Positions 1-12,148 of a stretch of DNA of 64,000 nucleotides are shown piece by piece. Positions within the stretch are counted from its first letter, which is position 1. Each line of letters begins with the position of its first letter. Source of the stretch: Dipetalonema caudispina (Eukaryota; Nematoda; Chromadorea; Rhabditida; Onchocercidae); assembly GCA_013365325.1 (NCBI GenBank), contig JABVXV010000282.1:1-64000 (forward strand), written 5' to 3'. The notes under the pieces were generated by a model that did not search any database, had not been told where the DNA came from, and saw nothing but the letters and a program-made list of their open reading frames with translations. Both the position numbers and the translations under genes were made by a program.

Positions 1-3000
1 TTATATCTGAATCAGAGATGCTATGTATGCCAGTAGGTACATTTCACTGTTTTCTTATTCATTTGATGGTCTCCCCTTAATTTATTAAAATTTATAAAAC
101 TATTTGCAAGCAATAAAGCCAACTGTATTGTCCACTTTCTACATAATGGAATAATAACATTTATTTACTCCCTATGTTCTTACATGTATACGCGATGTTC
201 TTTTATTTCTTTCATGAAGCTTTTTTTTTTCTTCTTACTCACTGCACCATCTGAATATTAGCAGTTTTTAGGAAAAGTGAACACTTTTTGAAATTCCCAA
301 GCTAAATTTCACCAAATTTTGTTTTCACAGCAACTGTGATCGATTGTGCTTCTATTTCTAAAGTACCCCACGAAGGTAGTACGCTTCAAATATATTCTAA
401 ATTCGTATAATTCCATGCGAAGAGCATTGCGATAGAAATTCTGTGTTACGTCAGAACCTGATAAAATAATAATCAGTATCAAAAATGTAAACTGTAGTTG
501 AAAGATTTCGAATATTTTGAAACATTTCAATTTTAATTTGATTATTTATGTTATTTTTTTAGATCTGAAATGATTGTGATTCAGAGAAGCAGGAACAGGG
601 GTAGGGAGTACGATTGGAAAAGGGGACATAGAAAAAAGGGGAGGAAGAAAAGAAAGGCGAGAAATGTCTGATCGCATTGGAAGTGCCATTTAATTAAGTT
701 GATGAAAATGTCTGAAGCTTCAGTCAATAATCTTTCAATTCCATCAAGGCAGAGTCCCTCACTTGTTTGTTAAAAGTTCCCTGAAATTTAACAAATTTAA
801 AGATTGTTTAAAAGAAACACTTTTAATCGGTACTTTCATCCTTTGCTATCATAACATGCAGCAAAAATGTCCTTCGTTCAGAATGATACATCACACTATG
901 CTTCACAATAACATTATCAATGCGATTTCGATGAGCTCAGCATTTGAGTAATGCGAAAGCTTTAGCCCAGCAAATACTTTACTTTCCTCAAACATTTGGC
1001 ATAAGAATATCATCGAATCAGAATCAAATAAATGCTCGTTATAATTCTTTTGCAACCGTTATTTTTTCCTTTCGTTTTTTTTTTTTTCTTTTTTTTTCTT
1101 GATGTGACATCATTGAGAGAAATATCGATGTTTCCTTGAAAGAAAACTGCAAGTATTGTCCATCGGCTGGAATGTATTTTAGGGCGTGTGAAATGATGCT
1201 TCAAGGCGTCAATATTTTCGAAGCAGATTGTGGAGGGAGACAACATTTCGTCGTAAACTATATCCATCCAATCCTCCACAGCTACCTCATTTTCACTTTC
1301 AGCATATCCATACTCCATCTTACTTTCCCATCAGAAGCGATTTTGTTCGGTGTTTTCGTTATGCGTACTATTTCTCTTCCTTCTTTCAATTTGTTGTTAC
1401 TTGTTAAAGAATGATTGTTTGTCATTTAAAAATTCAAAAATATATTGTTTTGGATATCTCTCAAAGAAGTCCTGTTGTAGGTCATCTGATCGTTGTCTAA
1501 AGGAGGTGTTTTCCTAAGTGAAAAGGTAAAGAGTTGTTGGAAATGTTTAGTCCTGAAGGTTTGGCAGCCAAATCTACTGTAATTAAAGGTTGAAGTATTG
1601 GTTCTCTAAGTTCTCTAAATTTTGCTTCTGTTTAGCATTTTTAGCCAAACTAGCTTATTTCGCTTGCACTATTCTATCTTTTTTACTTCTTCCGTTATCT
1701 AATTTCTTATCAGTTTCATTTCTAGCGAATACTGCAATTGGATCTCTTAAATGAAATGACTTGGAATCCCTTGAATACTTTTCACATTATCAGAAGAAAT
1801 TTCGTTCAGGTTTTTACTATACACGGTCATCTCTTACCAATGTTTCCTTATTTAAAAACTGGTAAATTTGATGGTAGCAGGTTTGAATGGCAGATTTCAA
1901 ATGATATGGGCAAAATAACCCGATTTCTTATCTAAGTAATAGTTAGCAAAAGAGGAGATAAGAAGTTTGATATTTTACCTTCTAGATTTTGCAATAATCC
2001 CTCATAATCCAGCTATGTAACAAGCTTTAATCGCCTAATTCTCACTCTCTCTTATAATCAATCTATCTAAATGCCAGTCTGCAGAGAACATCTATCTCAT
2101 TGTAATGTTGTGCAATGTTAAATCTAATCATCTCTTTTCATCCTTCTCCCTCTTCACATATGAACATTTAAATGTTAACAATTCTGTTAAAAACAATTAT
2201 ATTGGCTGGGAAAGTTGGAATCTTTTATGCCTAACGGTTAAATAATAGCAAATAATAGAAACCCTTGTTGTATTTGTCCACCTAACCATATGTGGATATA
2301 TATATATATATATATCGGATTGTGTTTCTAGGTAGTCACTTAGGATGAAGTCAAAAGTGAAGTAAAGTAAGCAATGTCTGAGAATTTCTGGGTTCTAATG
2401 CAAATGTTATTTTCCATCCAACACGACGTCATTAGTGGGATTAATAAAACTTAGCGATGTTCTGGAATGCATCCACGTAAATAAGAAAAAACCTTGCTAT
2501 AGAGAGTTAGGTATTACTACATCATTTTTCTTTTATTACTTCTTCATCAGAACACTTTTCTTTTTTATCTCAGTTACATAGATCTGAGCTTGTATTTTCA
2601 CATGTTATATGTATCTTTCTATCCCTCTCTTTCCTATGTTCCTCAAGTCTGTCTTACATCAAGCATCAAACTTTAAGAATAAAAAACATAAAATTTTTCA
2701 TTTTCAGATTCAGCTTACAGATGTTTACGCATCACGTGTTAATAATATATGTCGTAGCTGTGATACCTACTTGTCATATTTATTTCCTTCCGTCGAAAAT
2801 ACTTTTGATATGCTAGTTCTATGATTTTCCTCTCATAGGTTAAAAGTATTCATTTTGGAAACAAGTCCATTTCTAGCCCATAATACCTGTAGTACTGTAA
2901 TACTGTCAGTTCATGAGTTATAAAATTTTTCGGGAAGGGTTCTGAGACGACCAAATGGTGGTCGATTATCGAATTTGATTAAATGTGGTAAAGTTTTTCA

Positions 3001-3654
3001 GTGGAAAAACGAAATCTGACTAATGGCAACAATATTTTCTAGAAAATAACATAATGATGAATGCAGTTATGAGTGATCTTCATGTTACATTTAGTTAGAT
3101 TGATTAATAAACCCAGTGGATAGATGAATAAGACAAATGGGAGTAATTAGTAATCATAATGTGCAGTTAGTATAGTAATAATATTAAACTGAACATTTCT
3201 GAAGCATTCGTGAAGAAGAGTGGACAGAAAAAAGAGATCGAAATGAAGTATCTTGTGTGGGAGGAACTAAGCATTAATGGTGATAAGATCATGATGGATA
3301 ATTTTTTAACGTTGCCTTAATTCTATTTCCCTCTTTGAATTTCGCTTCATATTTCAACCTATCATCATAATATTCGCTGCAAAAAAGATGAAATGCTTCA
3401 TCCCTACTCAGTTCAACCAATACTGGCATAAACAATAGTACATGTTGTAAATTTCTGTTTTTTTATTTAGTAAAATAATCTCACGGTTTATCTCACAGAT
3501 TTCGAGTTACTCAGCAACTTTTTTGAATACCGATAGATTTTATATCCTTCATGATGCTTTGCTGCCATTAATAATCTTAGTCTTTTAAACTCTGATATGT
3601 TGAATCAGATTCACTTTTCTCTAATTTCTTCAGTGTCATATTTATTTCTATAAG
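1..3654. other. Left flank, mostly non-coding AT-rich DNA
   Basis: No gene could be supported here apart from one weak minus-strand segment listed separately (1010-1318). Short open frames occur in both strands but lack conserved residues or convincing splice sites. There is a short TA run at about 2296-2315. The right part is the presumed upstream region of the GABA-B receptor gene. The left end may belong to a neighbouring gene lying outside the window; a minus-strand segment at 309-463 follows a TTTTATCAG acceptor and could be a terminal exon, but nothing in it is recognisable. Confidence 0.5.
1010..1318 (-). CDS. Possible short unidentified coding segment
   Basis: An open frame of 102 codons starts with an ATG at 1318 directly downstream of an in-frame stop. 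Its first 75 or so residues are mixed and acidic (start MEYGYAESENEVAVEDW), unlike the low-complexity shadows elsewhere. The C-terminal part runs through an A-rich tract giving a lysine run, and that part is probably not real. No domain is recognised and no strong donor site was found to extend it. It could be an exon of a gene reaching out of the window, a small gene, or chance. This is an inference from composition only. Confidence 0.22.
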   Translation of the reverse strand: MEYGYAESENEVAVEDWMDIVYDEMLSPSTICFENIDALKHHFTRPKIHSSRWTILAVFFQGNIDISLNDVTSRKKKKKKKTKGKNNGCKRIITSIYLILIR

Positions 3655-3714
3655 TTTGTTGTGCCTGAATGAAACCCATAGAAACCTATTTCTATTTCAT
3701 TCAGGCACAACAAA
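3655..3714. repeat. 60-nt near-perfect inverted repeat (hairpin)
   Basis: The arms 3655-3674 and 3695-3714 are exact reverse complements over 20 nt (left arm TTTGTTGTGCCTGAATGAAA). Inside, 3679-3684 and 3689-3694 pair for another 6 bp around a CCTA loop, leaving one 4-nt bulge (3675-3678). The result is a single hairpin of pre-miRNA size, ending 143 bp upstream of the GABA-B receptor start codon. It may be a small-RNA precursor, a palindromic regulatory site or a remnant of a small inverted-repeat element. The sequence does not match a miRNA I know. Confidence 0.85.
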
Positions 3715-3857
3715 GTTTTATGTCTACATTACTCATCTCATTTAATTATCTATTTGTATTTGCGCATAAGTATGCGGGTTTGAAGAATGGAGTAATAATC
3801 GACAGGTGATAATCTATAGGTGAAACATCGAATGATATAAAGCAAGATGTGGCTGCA

Positions 3858-6800
3858 ATGTTGATTTGGAAATTACTGATTAATGGCTGCTTATGCGCTA
3901 TCGTTATTTGTGTGGATTTGCATATTGGAGGCGTTTTTCCGATGGAAGCAGGTTCGGGTGGATGGGCCGGTGGCGAAGCGTGTCTACCGGCCGTTCAGAT
4001 CGCCCTACAGGATGTGAATGCCAATACTAATATTTTACCCGGTTATCTGTTGAAGTTGCATTATCATAATAGTAAGGTACATTTCCAGTAATTTTCTAGC
4101 CCAACTTCTTAATTATCAGTTCTTTTGGAATTTGATTGAACTTAGAATTCCACTGATGAACATTACTGTTTAAAATTTAAAATACTTATTTTCGTTTTTA
4201 TACACCAATAAAGTGTGGTATCCTATAAATAAATACTTCGATTAAGAAAGTAATTATATAAACTGTGTGCACTTTCTTTGTAACATGGATCCTTCATTTA
4301 GTGTCAACCGGGTCTAGCAGCAAAACAAATGTACGAGTTGCTATATAAGGCTCCAACAAAGTTGATATTACTTGCTGGTTGTAGCCCGGTGACAACTGTA
4401 TTTGCGGAAGCGGCTCCAGTTTGGAATCTTGTTGTGGTAAATGTTTTGTTAGGCTTCTTAGAGGTTTCTTTCTTTTTACTTGGTTTGTTGTAAATGAGTC
4501 TGAATTTTAGTTGGATTCCGCTGATGCATCTTTTTTTTAGCTTTCTTATGGTGGCAGTTCTCCAGCGCTTTCCAACAGGCACCGTTTTCCGACACTTTTT
4601 AGAACTCATCCTACTGCAAATATGCAAAATCCAACAAGGTTGAAGTTTTTTCATTCCATGGTAATTCTTCCTTACATGAATTTGGATTGGATTTGGATTT
4701 TGTGATTTCAACAACATAGAAGTTATGTGAGCATTAACATTGTGCACATTTTTTGCAGGCTAAGACTTTTCCAAAAATTTAAATGGAAGAAAATAACGAT
4801 TTTGCAATCAGTTGAAGAGGTATTCACATCAACAGCTAAAGATCTTGAAGAGCAATGCAGGGAGAAGGGTATTCGAGTTGAACGACAAAGCTTTTACGGT
4901 GACCCATCTGATGCCGTAAAAACCTTGGTGCGTCAGGATGCTCGAATTATTGTTGGCTTGTTCTATGTTACTGAGGCTCGACGTGTACTTTGTCAGGTAA
5001 GCTGTGGATTTTAAAACCCAAAAACTTGTGTAGGCGATTTCAAAAAATATAGATACATTTTGAAAAATCATAGTTAAAAGGTCTTTAATAACTTTCTACA
5101 TAATCGCAATTTGCGCAGGCCTATAAGCATGATCTCTATGGTAGAAAATATGTTTGGTTTTTCATTGGTTGGTATGCTGATACGTGGTTCATTCCACCGA
5201 CTGATGAGCCACTTAATTGCACTGCCGAACAGGTAAGTTTGTTGGTTTTCTATTTTCTTAATTTCCAATAGTGGTAGAATTAATAGAAGGTTGTATTATG
5301 CCATATGAAAATCTAGGATTTATATAACGATGTAACAAATAAATATGATGAAGAAATCTGTTTTAGATGATCAAAGCAGCACAGTATCACATTACAACAG
5401 AAAGTATAATGTTAAGTAGAGACGAAGAATTAACAATTTCTGGAATGACTGGTAAGCAGTTCCAGAAACGACTAATGAGTATGCTAACCACTGATCCGGC
5501 TGAAACTGGTGGTTTTCCAGAAGCTCCCTTAGCCTATGACGCTGTCTGGTAATTACTTTTCCAATTCTGTCGAGAAAACCCATTAAAAATTTCGAAAATA
5601 TATGCTTCTCCGGCTTTATGGATTTTGCATAACTTTCCTACCACAAAGTCTAGGCTCGGCACATTATAGGAATTAGAGGTTGACAACTACCGAATGGTGT
5701 TAAAACATAACCGGACAGGTATCTTGAAATGTGCTGTAGCATGTTGTCCATGAAGACTGGCATCACGGATCTTTTCGAAGTAACATATGCCACCATCTAT
5801 GGTGTGGTGTGAAGGAGTAGAATTTTTTAGTTCATCGAATTGAGTTCTATTTTCATCGATTTTCGTATAGAATTTTTATTGGGTTATGATTATTTCTGTA
5901 TGATATTAACTGACCATTCCAATTTTTAGGCAAAATAATTCAAAGTACTGTTTTCCCGAGAGTATCACAAAAGCTTTCTATATCCTTTTTTTTTTCGGGT
6001 TTTTGGGATACATGTAATGTTAAAAACTTGAGTTTTGGACGTCCTCAGATTTTCAAATTTGTGTAAGAGAAAAGGTGGCATGTTTTAGATTTTGAAAATC
6101 GATTCTTGTTTTCTTGCATAACTTTTATTCCAACTCGATTTTCTACAGTATTTTTTGGATTGGAGCTAGACCAGTTAACTTGACTCGAATAATGAATTAC
6201 ATCTCCAAAGCTGTGGCAATCAAAATGACGCTTGACAAAACTACAGCATGCTGAAATGTGAAATTACATCTCCAAGCATTCCAGACTGCATTAGCTGTCA
6301 TTAAGCGTAGCATCAGGCAGTTATTTGCTAAAAATTTGTTTCCAGGGCAGTTGCATTGGCTTTCAATTGCACACTATCAAAACTTCAAGCAGGACAAAGT
6401 CTTGAGAATTTTACTTATAACAATACAAGCATCGCAGAAAAATTATTCAGCTGTGTTAAAGACACGCAATTTCGGGGTGTTTCAGTAGGTTCTTAATCTT
6501 CTCTTGCTTTTAATAGCAAAGTTGCCCAGCATTCCTATAAATTGAGTCCTATAAACTTTCAGGGTCAGGTTATGTTCAACGACCTCGGCGACCGCATCGC
6601 ACGAACACAGATTGAACAACTGCAAGGTTGATGTGAAGGAATTTTTCTTAGTGTTTTAGTTTCAGTTCAGTAAGTAATTAAATTCTCAGCGGTGTAGAAA
6701 CTTTCAAGTACTGATGAGAAAAATCAGCCCAATGAGGACTCAAGAAATATTTGTACAGATGGAAAATACCAAATGTTGGGCATTTATGATACAACGACAC

Positions 6801-9800
6801 TTCATTTGGATTGGTATGGTAAGGAAAAGTTTTCAACAATGAATGGATTACCTCCTCCAGATTCAACTCTCATACAAGAATGGCTTCTTACCGTTGATCT
6901 AGAGGTTATGTTTTTGCTTAGTAATTAATCACTTCAATTTCTCAATTTAATTGCACAGTAACCGTCAAATTTCAATTACAAAATATAGTGAAAGATTAAT
7001 CGACTACTGTTTCAGTTATATTATGCAATTGCGCTACTGGCAGTAATTGGAATCTTTGTTGCATGTATCATATTCATATTTAACGTGCGGAACTCTGATA
7101 GAATGTCAGTTTTTGTTAATTCCAACATTGAATTTGATTGCTGCATCCAACTACTTTTCTAGTTACTTTCTAGTTTTTTTAGTCACCTTAGTGAAAAAAA
7201 GTGTCTGATAAGTGGTGGTCATTTAAACGCTATAAGAATTTAAAGTAAAAATCTTTCATTCAGCGTAGTCACAGCAAATTCTTCTTCAAATTACTCGTCT
7301 GCAGCAAATGTTTCACTTCAAATACCGGAGAATTCCTTCTTATTCCTTGGGTTAACAAAGATATAGCTTCGATGTGCGAATAAGCAGAATGTGTCAAAAT
7401 ACCAAGTTCTGTAGTGTTTTGTGAGGAACTATATTATCTTCTAGAAATATTCCTTTTAAAAGCTGGCCTCGACGTTCTTTTGCAATAATTGATGTTAACA
7501 TGGCTTGATTAACAAAAATTTCACTGTGAAAAGATCAGAAAAACCCAAGTATTCTGCTTTGCCCTTTCATACTGTTTACATTTGCACATTAGCAAAAGAA
7601 GGATTGGATAATTAGGCTGAAGTCGTGAAATTAACGTTGCGTATATGAAAATACTTGAATTTGGTCTGATATTAGTATTATTCTAAAGTTAGTTTCAGCA
7701 ACTAATAATCACCGCTTGTCAGTTACACTATCCAGCAATAATGTTCATGGGTATGACAATTGTGATTTTATGATTCAATAGAAAAGAAAAATTCTAGTGA
7801 CTTGTGTTTAGGATAATAATGGAATCTCAACCGCAGTGTAACAATGTACTTCTAGCTGGATGTATACTTTGCTGTCTGAGCCTATTGTTACTGGGCCTAC
7901 CAGCACGTGGAATCACTGTTCCAAAGCATTCATTCACACTACTCTGTCATGTTAGTTAAAAATTAAGCAACATTAAAATGGCTTTAGGGCTCAAATTCTA
8001 TTTCTCTCGTTTATTCAATTGAATTTTTCCCAATTTTTAGTCACAAATATCACTTTTAATGGTTGGTTTCACGTTTGCTTATGGGTCGATGTTTGCCAAA
8101 GTCTGGGTTGTCCACCGGTTAGGCGCAACAGAGCATCAGCATCTCATTTCCAGGCCAACTACGGGCCAGGTAGTACATTCAACAACTTACAAAACCGAAT
8201 ATAGAACTGAATCTCAAAGGATACCATAAATTCTTTTCACAGCGTTTCATCACTTTTGTAATTTTAAAAACAAGCCCAAAACCATGATAAATTTGCTATT
8301 TTGTATTTTGCAGCCAGTACCTGCATGCAAATTCTACCTCGTGGTTACTGCTTTTTTTGTGATTGATGTAATTATAATAGCTTCTTGGTTTACATTTGAT
8401 CCAATTCAAAGGGTCGAACAACGGTTTCCACTACAAGTAAGTACAAAAACAAGTATTTTTATAGGTCATGCATTTTTGGAAAGTTTTCTTTCAGTTCCAG
8501 GAAAATTCCGATAAGAAAATTGTTCCTAGATAGCATCAAAAATTAGGTTCATTGATTTTTTATAGATTTTATCTTATGTTCTGTCTTGCACTTTATCGTT
8601 TTTTACAGGAACCACCAATGGGAACTGAAGAAGATGTTATGCTTCTACCGATCCTTGAACTGTGTCAAAGTAAACGGCAAGAAATGTGGACAGGTATTGA
8701 ATTTTTCAAAAACTGTTAAATTTCCATGTGCTGACATTGAAATTATGTGAAATGATGCAGAGATTTTAAGTGTGTTGCAATGGATTATGACTAGTTCCGG
8801 ATAAGTTCAAATGTTTTTTAAATAACAAAGTAGTTCCAAAAACTGTAGTTCGATAATTCCCTTTTGAGAAAAAATATCAAGGAACACCATGCTTTGATGT
8901 TCGTTGGAGGGCAATTATATTGTTATATTTTGTAGCGAGAAGCATTTTTATGATTTCCCTCTGAACTTTCTGTGAATTCATGTTTTTATTTTATGTTTCG
9001 ACATTTCATGACTTTTGTTTTTTACAGGTATAATTAATTATGTTTTAAAAATCTGGTAATGGTGCTGCAGTAACTAGTTGAAATGTTTTCAGGATTTAGG
9101 TTTTTAGACACTAAGAAAGTATCATTATTATAGGCTTGGTAATGGGTTATAAATGCTTGCTATTGGTGCTCGGTCTTTTCCTTGCATATGAAACGCGTAA
9201 TTTAAAACCTCTTTTTGTGAACGATTTACGTTTCGTTGGTTTGGCCATATATAACGTCGCTGTATTATCTTTAATAACTGGACCAATTGTCACTTTTCTT
9301 ATTCGATCTCAGTCCGATGCCAATTTTGCTTTTATCAGCATTACTGGTTTCGTTTCTTTTTCTTTTTTACGAAACTTTCTTCTTGTTTAAAAATTGAATT
9401 ACAGAACTGAAATACTTAGTACATGTTACATCGGTGGTCGAACTACTGGAGAGAAGAAGGTTTGAAGGCACCATTGTTGTTATAAGATGCACTACATTGA
9501 ATTGTTGAACATTGAGGTGATAGTGGGGGGTTCACTGCACTACATCATCTTTTGTTTTAATTCTTTGGATTTGAATTTCAGCAAATTTTCGAAAGCTTAA
9601 AAACTGCGACTGGAAGAAAACAAGTGTTGACTGCTGTCATAGTTTCAGTTTTATTGAGTACATATATAACGCTTGGTCTAATATTTTTGCCGAAAATTGT
9701 TCATATACGTCGAATACCTAAAAGTGGTGAGAAAAATGATGGTGCTAAACCACTGTATCATCCAGATGTTGCCGGAATCGAGCAAAAACGGTGTCAACAG

Positions 9801-10666
9801 CTTGTTCATGAGAATGCTGATCTAAAGTGTCAAATAGAGCATGTTAGTTTTATCTTAGAATTTGCTTTTTTTTGAAATGAATAATATCGCTATTAAATCC
9901 TTGCTCCCGATATTTCCACAATGTTCATTATTTGATTACAGATAATTCAGACTTATTTTCCAGAAGGAAAAAAAAATCGCGGATTATCGGCAGCGTTTGG
10001 GGAAACATATACAAGAAACAATTGGTATTCCACTTCGTGAACGTATATGTGGCAGCACTAGCGATGAAAATACATATTCATTTCCAACTGCATTCACAAC
10101 AACTGCCTTGATCGAAAATTTGCCAAGCGAATATACAGGTATATTTTGAGCGTTACAGAATAGGAAATTTCCAGTTAACGAGATTTCTCCATGGCCGAAA
10201 GAAGCCGTCCTACAAGGACTTTACTCTAGTCTTTATTTCTCGGAACCACTTCCAAGGCAATCCCAACTATTACTCCACTCACTTTCTGGGAAGGTATTGT
10301 GGTCTCCTCTCATTTGATCTGCTGTAGTATAGCTCTCATGTTTCTCCGGTAACTGACCTTTTCAATATTTGATTCCTTTGGCCATCTAAATATAGATTAT
10401 TTAAACGTATTGTTTCGCTGCTAAGAGATCGGAAATGCTTGGCATACAAAATAGAATTGGTAGGGACAGCTTTATCACATCTCCTAATGCCCTAAAAACG
10501 ACGCGCTTCCAGGATAATTAAAAGAAAGATCGTTAAATCAAATCTCAACGAATCGTCAGTACCTTGAAGCTGAATAGGTTTTCAATTTTTAGATAAATAC
10601 AACAGTAACTATGAAGAGGTGGAAAACGAAGATACATTGTCAACGTTCAGCGAATTATTTTTGTAA
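3858..10666 (+). CDS. gbb-1: GABA-B receptor subunit 1, metabotropic GABA receptor
   Basis: Class C G-protein-coupled receptor subunit that binds GABA at the neuronal surface and works as a dimer with subunit 2. Exons: 3858-4076, 4302-4436, 4541-4638, 4759-4996, 5119-5232, 5367-5548, 6346-6484, 6563-6626, 6759-6904, 7016-7104, 7812-7950, 8041-8169, 8314-8436, 8609-8693, 9134-9346, 9649-9842, 9964-10138, 10593-10666; all phases agree, giving about 851 aa (human isoform 1b has 844). A signal peptide leads into the Venus-flytrap domain ([14 protein letters not shown]). The GABA-site neighbourhoods are kept: [24 protein letters not shown] and FPEAPLAYD. Seven membrane segments lie at about 446-720, with [16 protein letters not shown] in TM6, followed by a short coiled coil at about 745-790 matching the heterodimerisation helix. 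The start was set at 3858 because the upstream ATG at 3847 reads into a stop. The acceptor at 9648 was chosen because it keeps TM7 the same length as in human. Confidence 0.95.
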
Positions 10667-12055
10667 TATTTCATTCTTTCCTGATAAAATTCAAAAAATT
10701 TGTCTCGCAACATTTCGGAGTTTTTACTAATGGAGCTATTTTTCACTAATTGATGCTTGAGAATCTGAGAAGCTGCAACGCAATCCTAAATTCCGACAAA
10801 TATATACACAATAACCACGTTACCTGTTATCACTCAAAATAAATGAAGGGTGGATTGGAATTTTGATCAACATCTATCACCATTTCATATGCGTAAAACT
10901 TTACACTCCGGGTTCTTCGCACAACCGCATCACCCTCCGTATTTCCTTTCTAGCAACAGGGGGTATGACATCCGACGGCATGAAAGTATTAACTTTTACT
11001 GTGAATTAGTCATCACAGTGACATATAGCACGAGCTTAAGGTGAAAAATTGCGACAAACAAGGAGCTTTAAACAGTATTTTATGATATTTGATGGGGATC
11101 TGAATAACGTCTAGTGAATGAGCCGATTAATCGTGCACAAACCAAATTCAAACAAAGCAAATGCGACACTGTAATAACATCATTGCAGTAGGATTAAAAA
11201 AAAGTAGAAAAAAACTAGCATGAGAACAATGTTTGGTCACTTGAACATGGAAAAATTACTGAAGAAACGAAAAGAGTTATCCAAAAGAGGGTTCAAACTG
11301 CATTCATAATCAATTATTTTCCTAGTGTAAATTAAGCGTTCCTTTCACCGAACAAAACTTTACTTACCAAACAGATCTGTGACTTCCAGGTACTGTGCAA
11401 AAATGTTTAAGTCATTCTCCCAACTAGCGACTAACAATCATTGGTCGTTTCTACTCTGTCTCGCAATTTTCCCTTATAAATGAGATGTTGCATCTGTCAT
11501 GCGTTGTTATTACAAATGGAAAATTATGTTTGAAATGCAGGGTCGTCCAGCACTTCTATCTGGATTATTCCGAACAAAAGTGACTGAGACCGGTGCACAG
11601 TTCAGCAGTGCTCAGCTCCTCTTTTATATTTCACTATCTAATAATTTTCACATAGATTTCAATCTCAATTTAAATCTTCACTTAAAACTCTAGATCTTGG
11701 AACTCCATATCCCTAGTTTTGATTGCAAATAAATTGTTTAAGAAAACTGCCATCACGCAAAGCTAAGGGAGGGAATAATAATCCGTATTGTGGTGTAAAC
11801 GACAATCAAAAATCAACAGAGAGAGGAAAAAGATTAAAGATCATATGAAAATGAACGGTTCATTCACCAACCATGTATACAAAACGCAGTGCAACAGCTG
11901 GTCGGTTTGCAAATACAAAGAGATGTTTAAACAGTAAGTCTGAGCACGATTTCGAAATATTTTTGAATTTAAAAATAGACTAGCATGAGTACTGATAAAT
12001 AATGCCCGAAATACTACTTATTCTTGGTTTGCACAATTCATTCTCTTGTAAAGTA

Positions 12056-12148
12056 TCAAAGATAAATATCGTGAAGCGTTACGGATTGCACCGTATCATT
12101 ACGTTCTTCAAGCCACTTGGTGATTCCAAACAAACACCTCCCTGAAAA
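12056..12148 (-). CDS. Candidate terminal exon of an unidentified gene
   Basis: Reading the minus strand, a good acceptor (AAATTTTCAG, AG at 12149-12150) is followed by an open frame ending in TGA at 12056. Its residues (CLFGITKWLEERNDTVQSV, then LHDIYL) look like ordinary globular protein sequence. The same frame is open upstream to 12274, so the acceptor may not be used. No homologue is recognised and the upstream exons were not found. Confidence 0.25.
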   Translation of the reverse strand, partial: FSGRCLFGITKWLEERNDTVQSVTLHDIYL

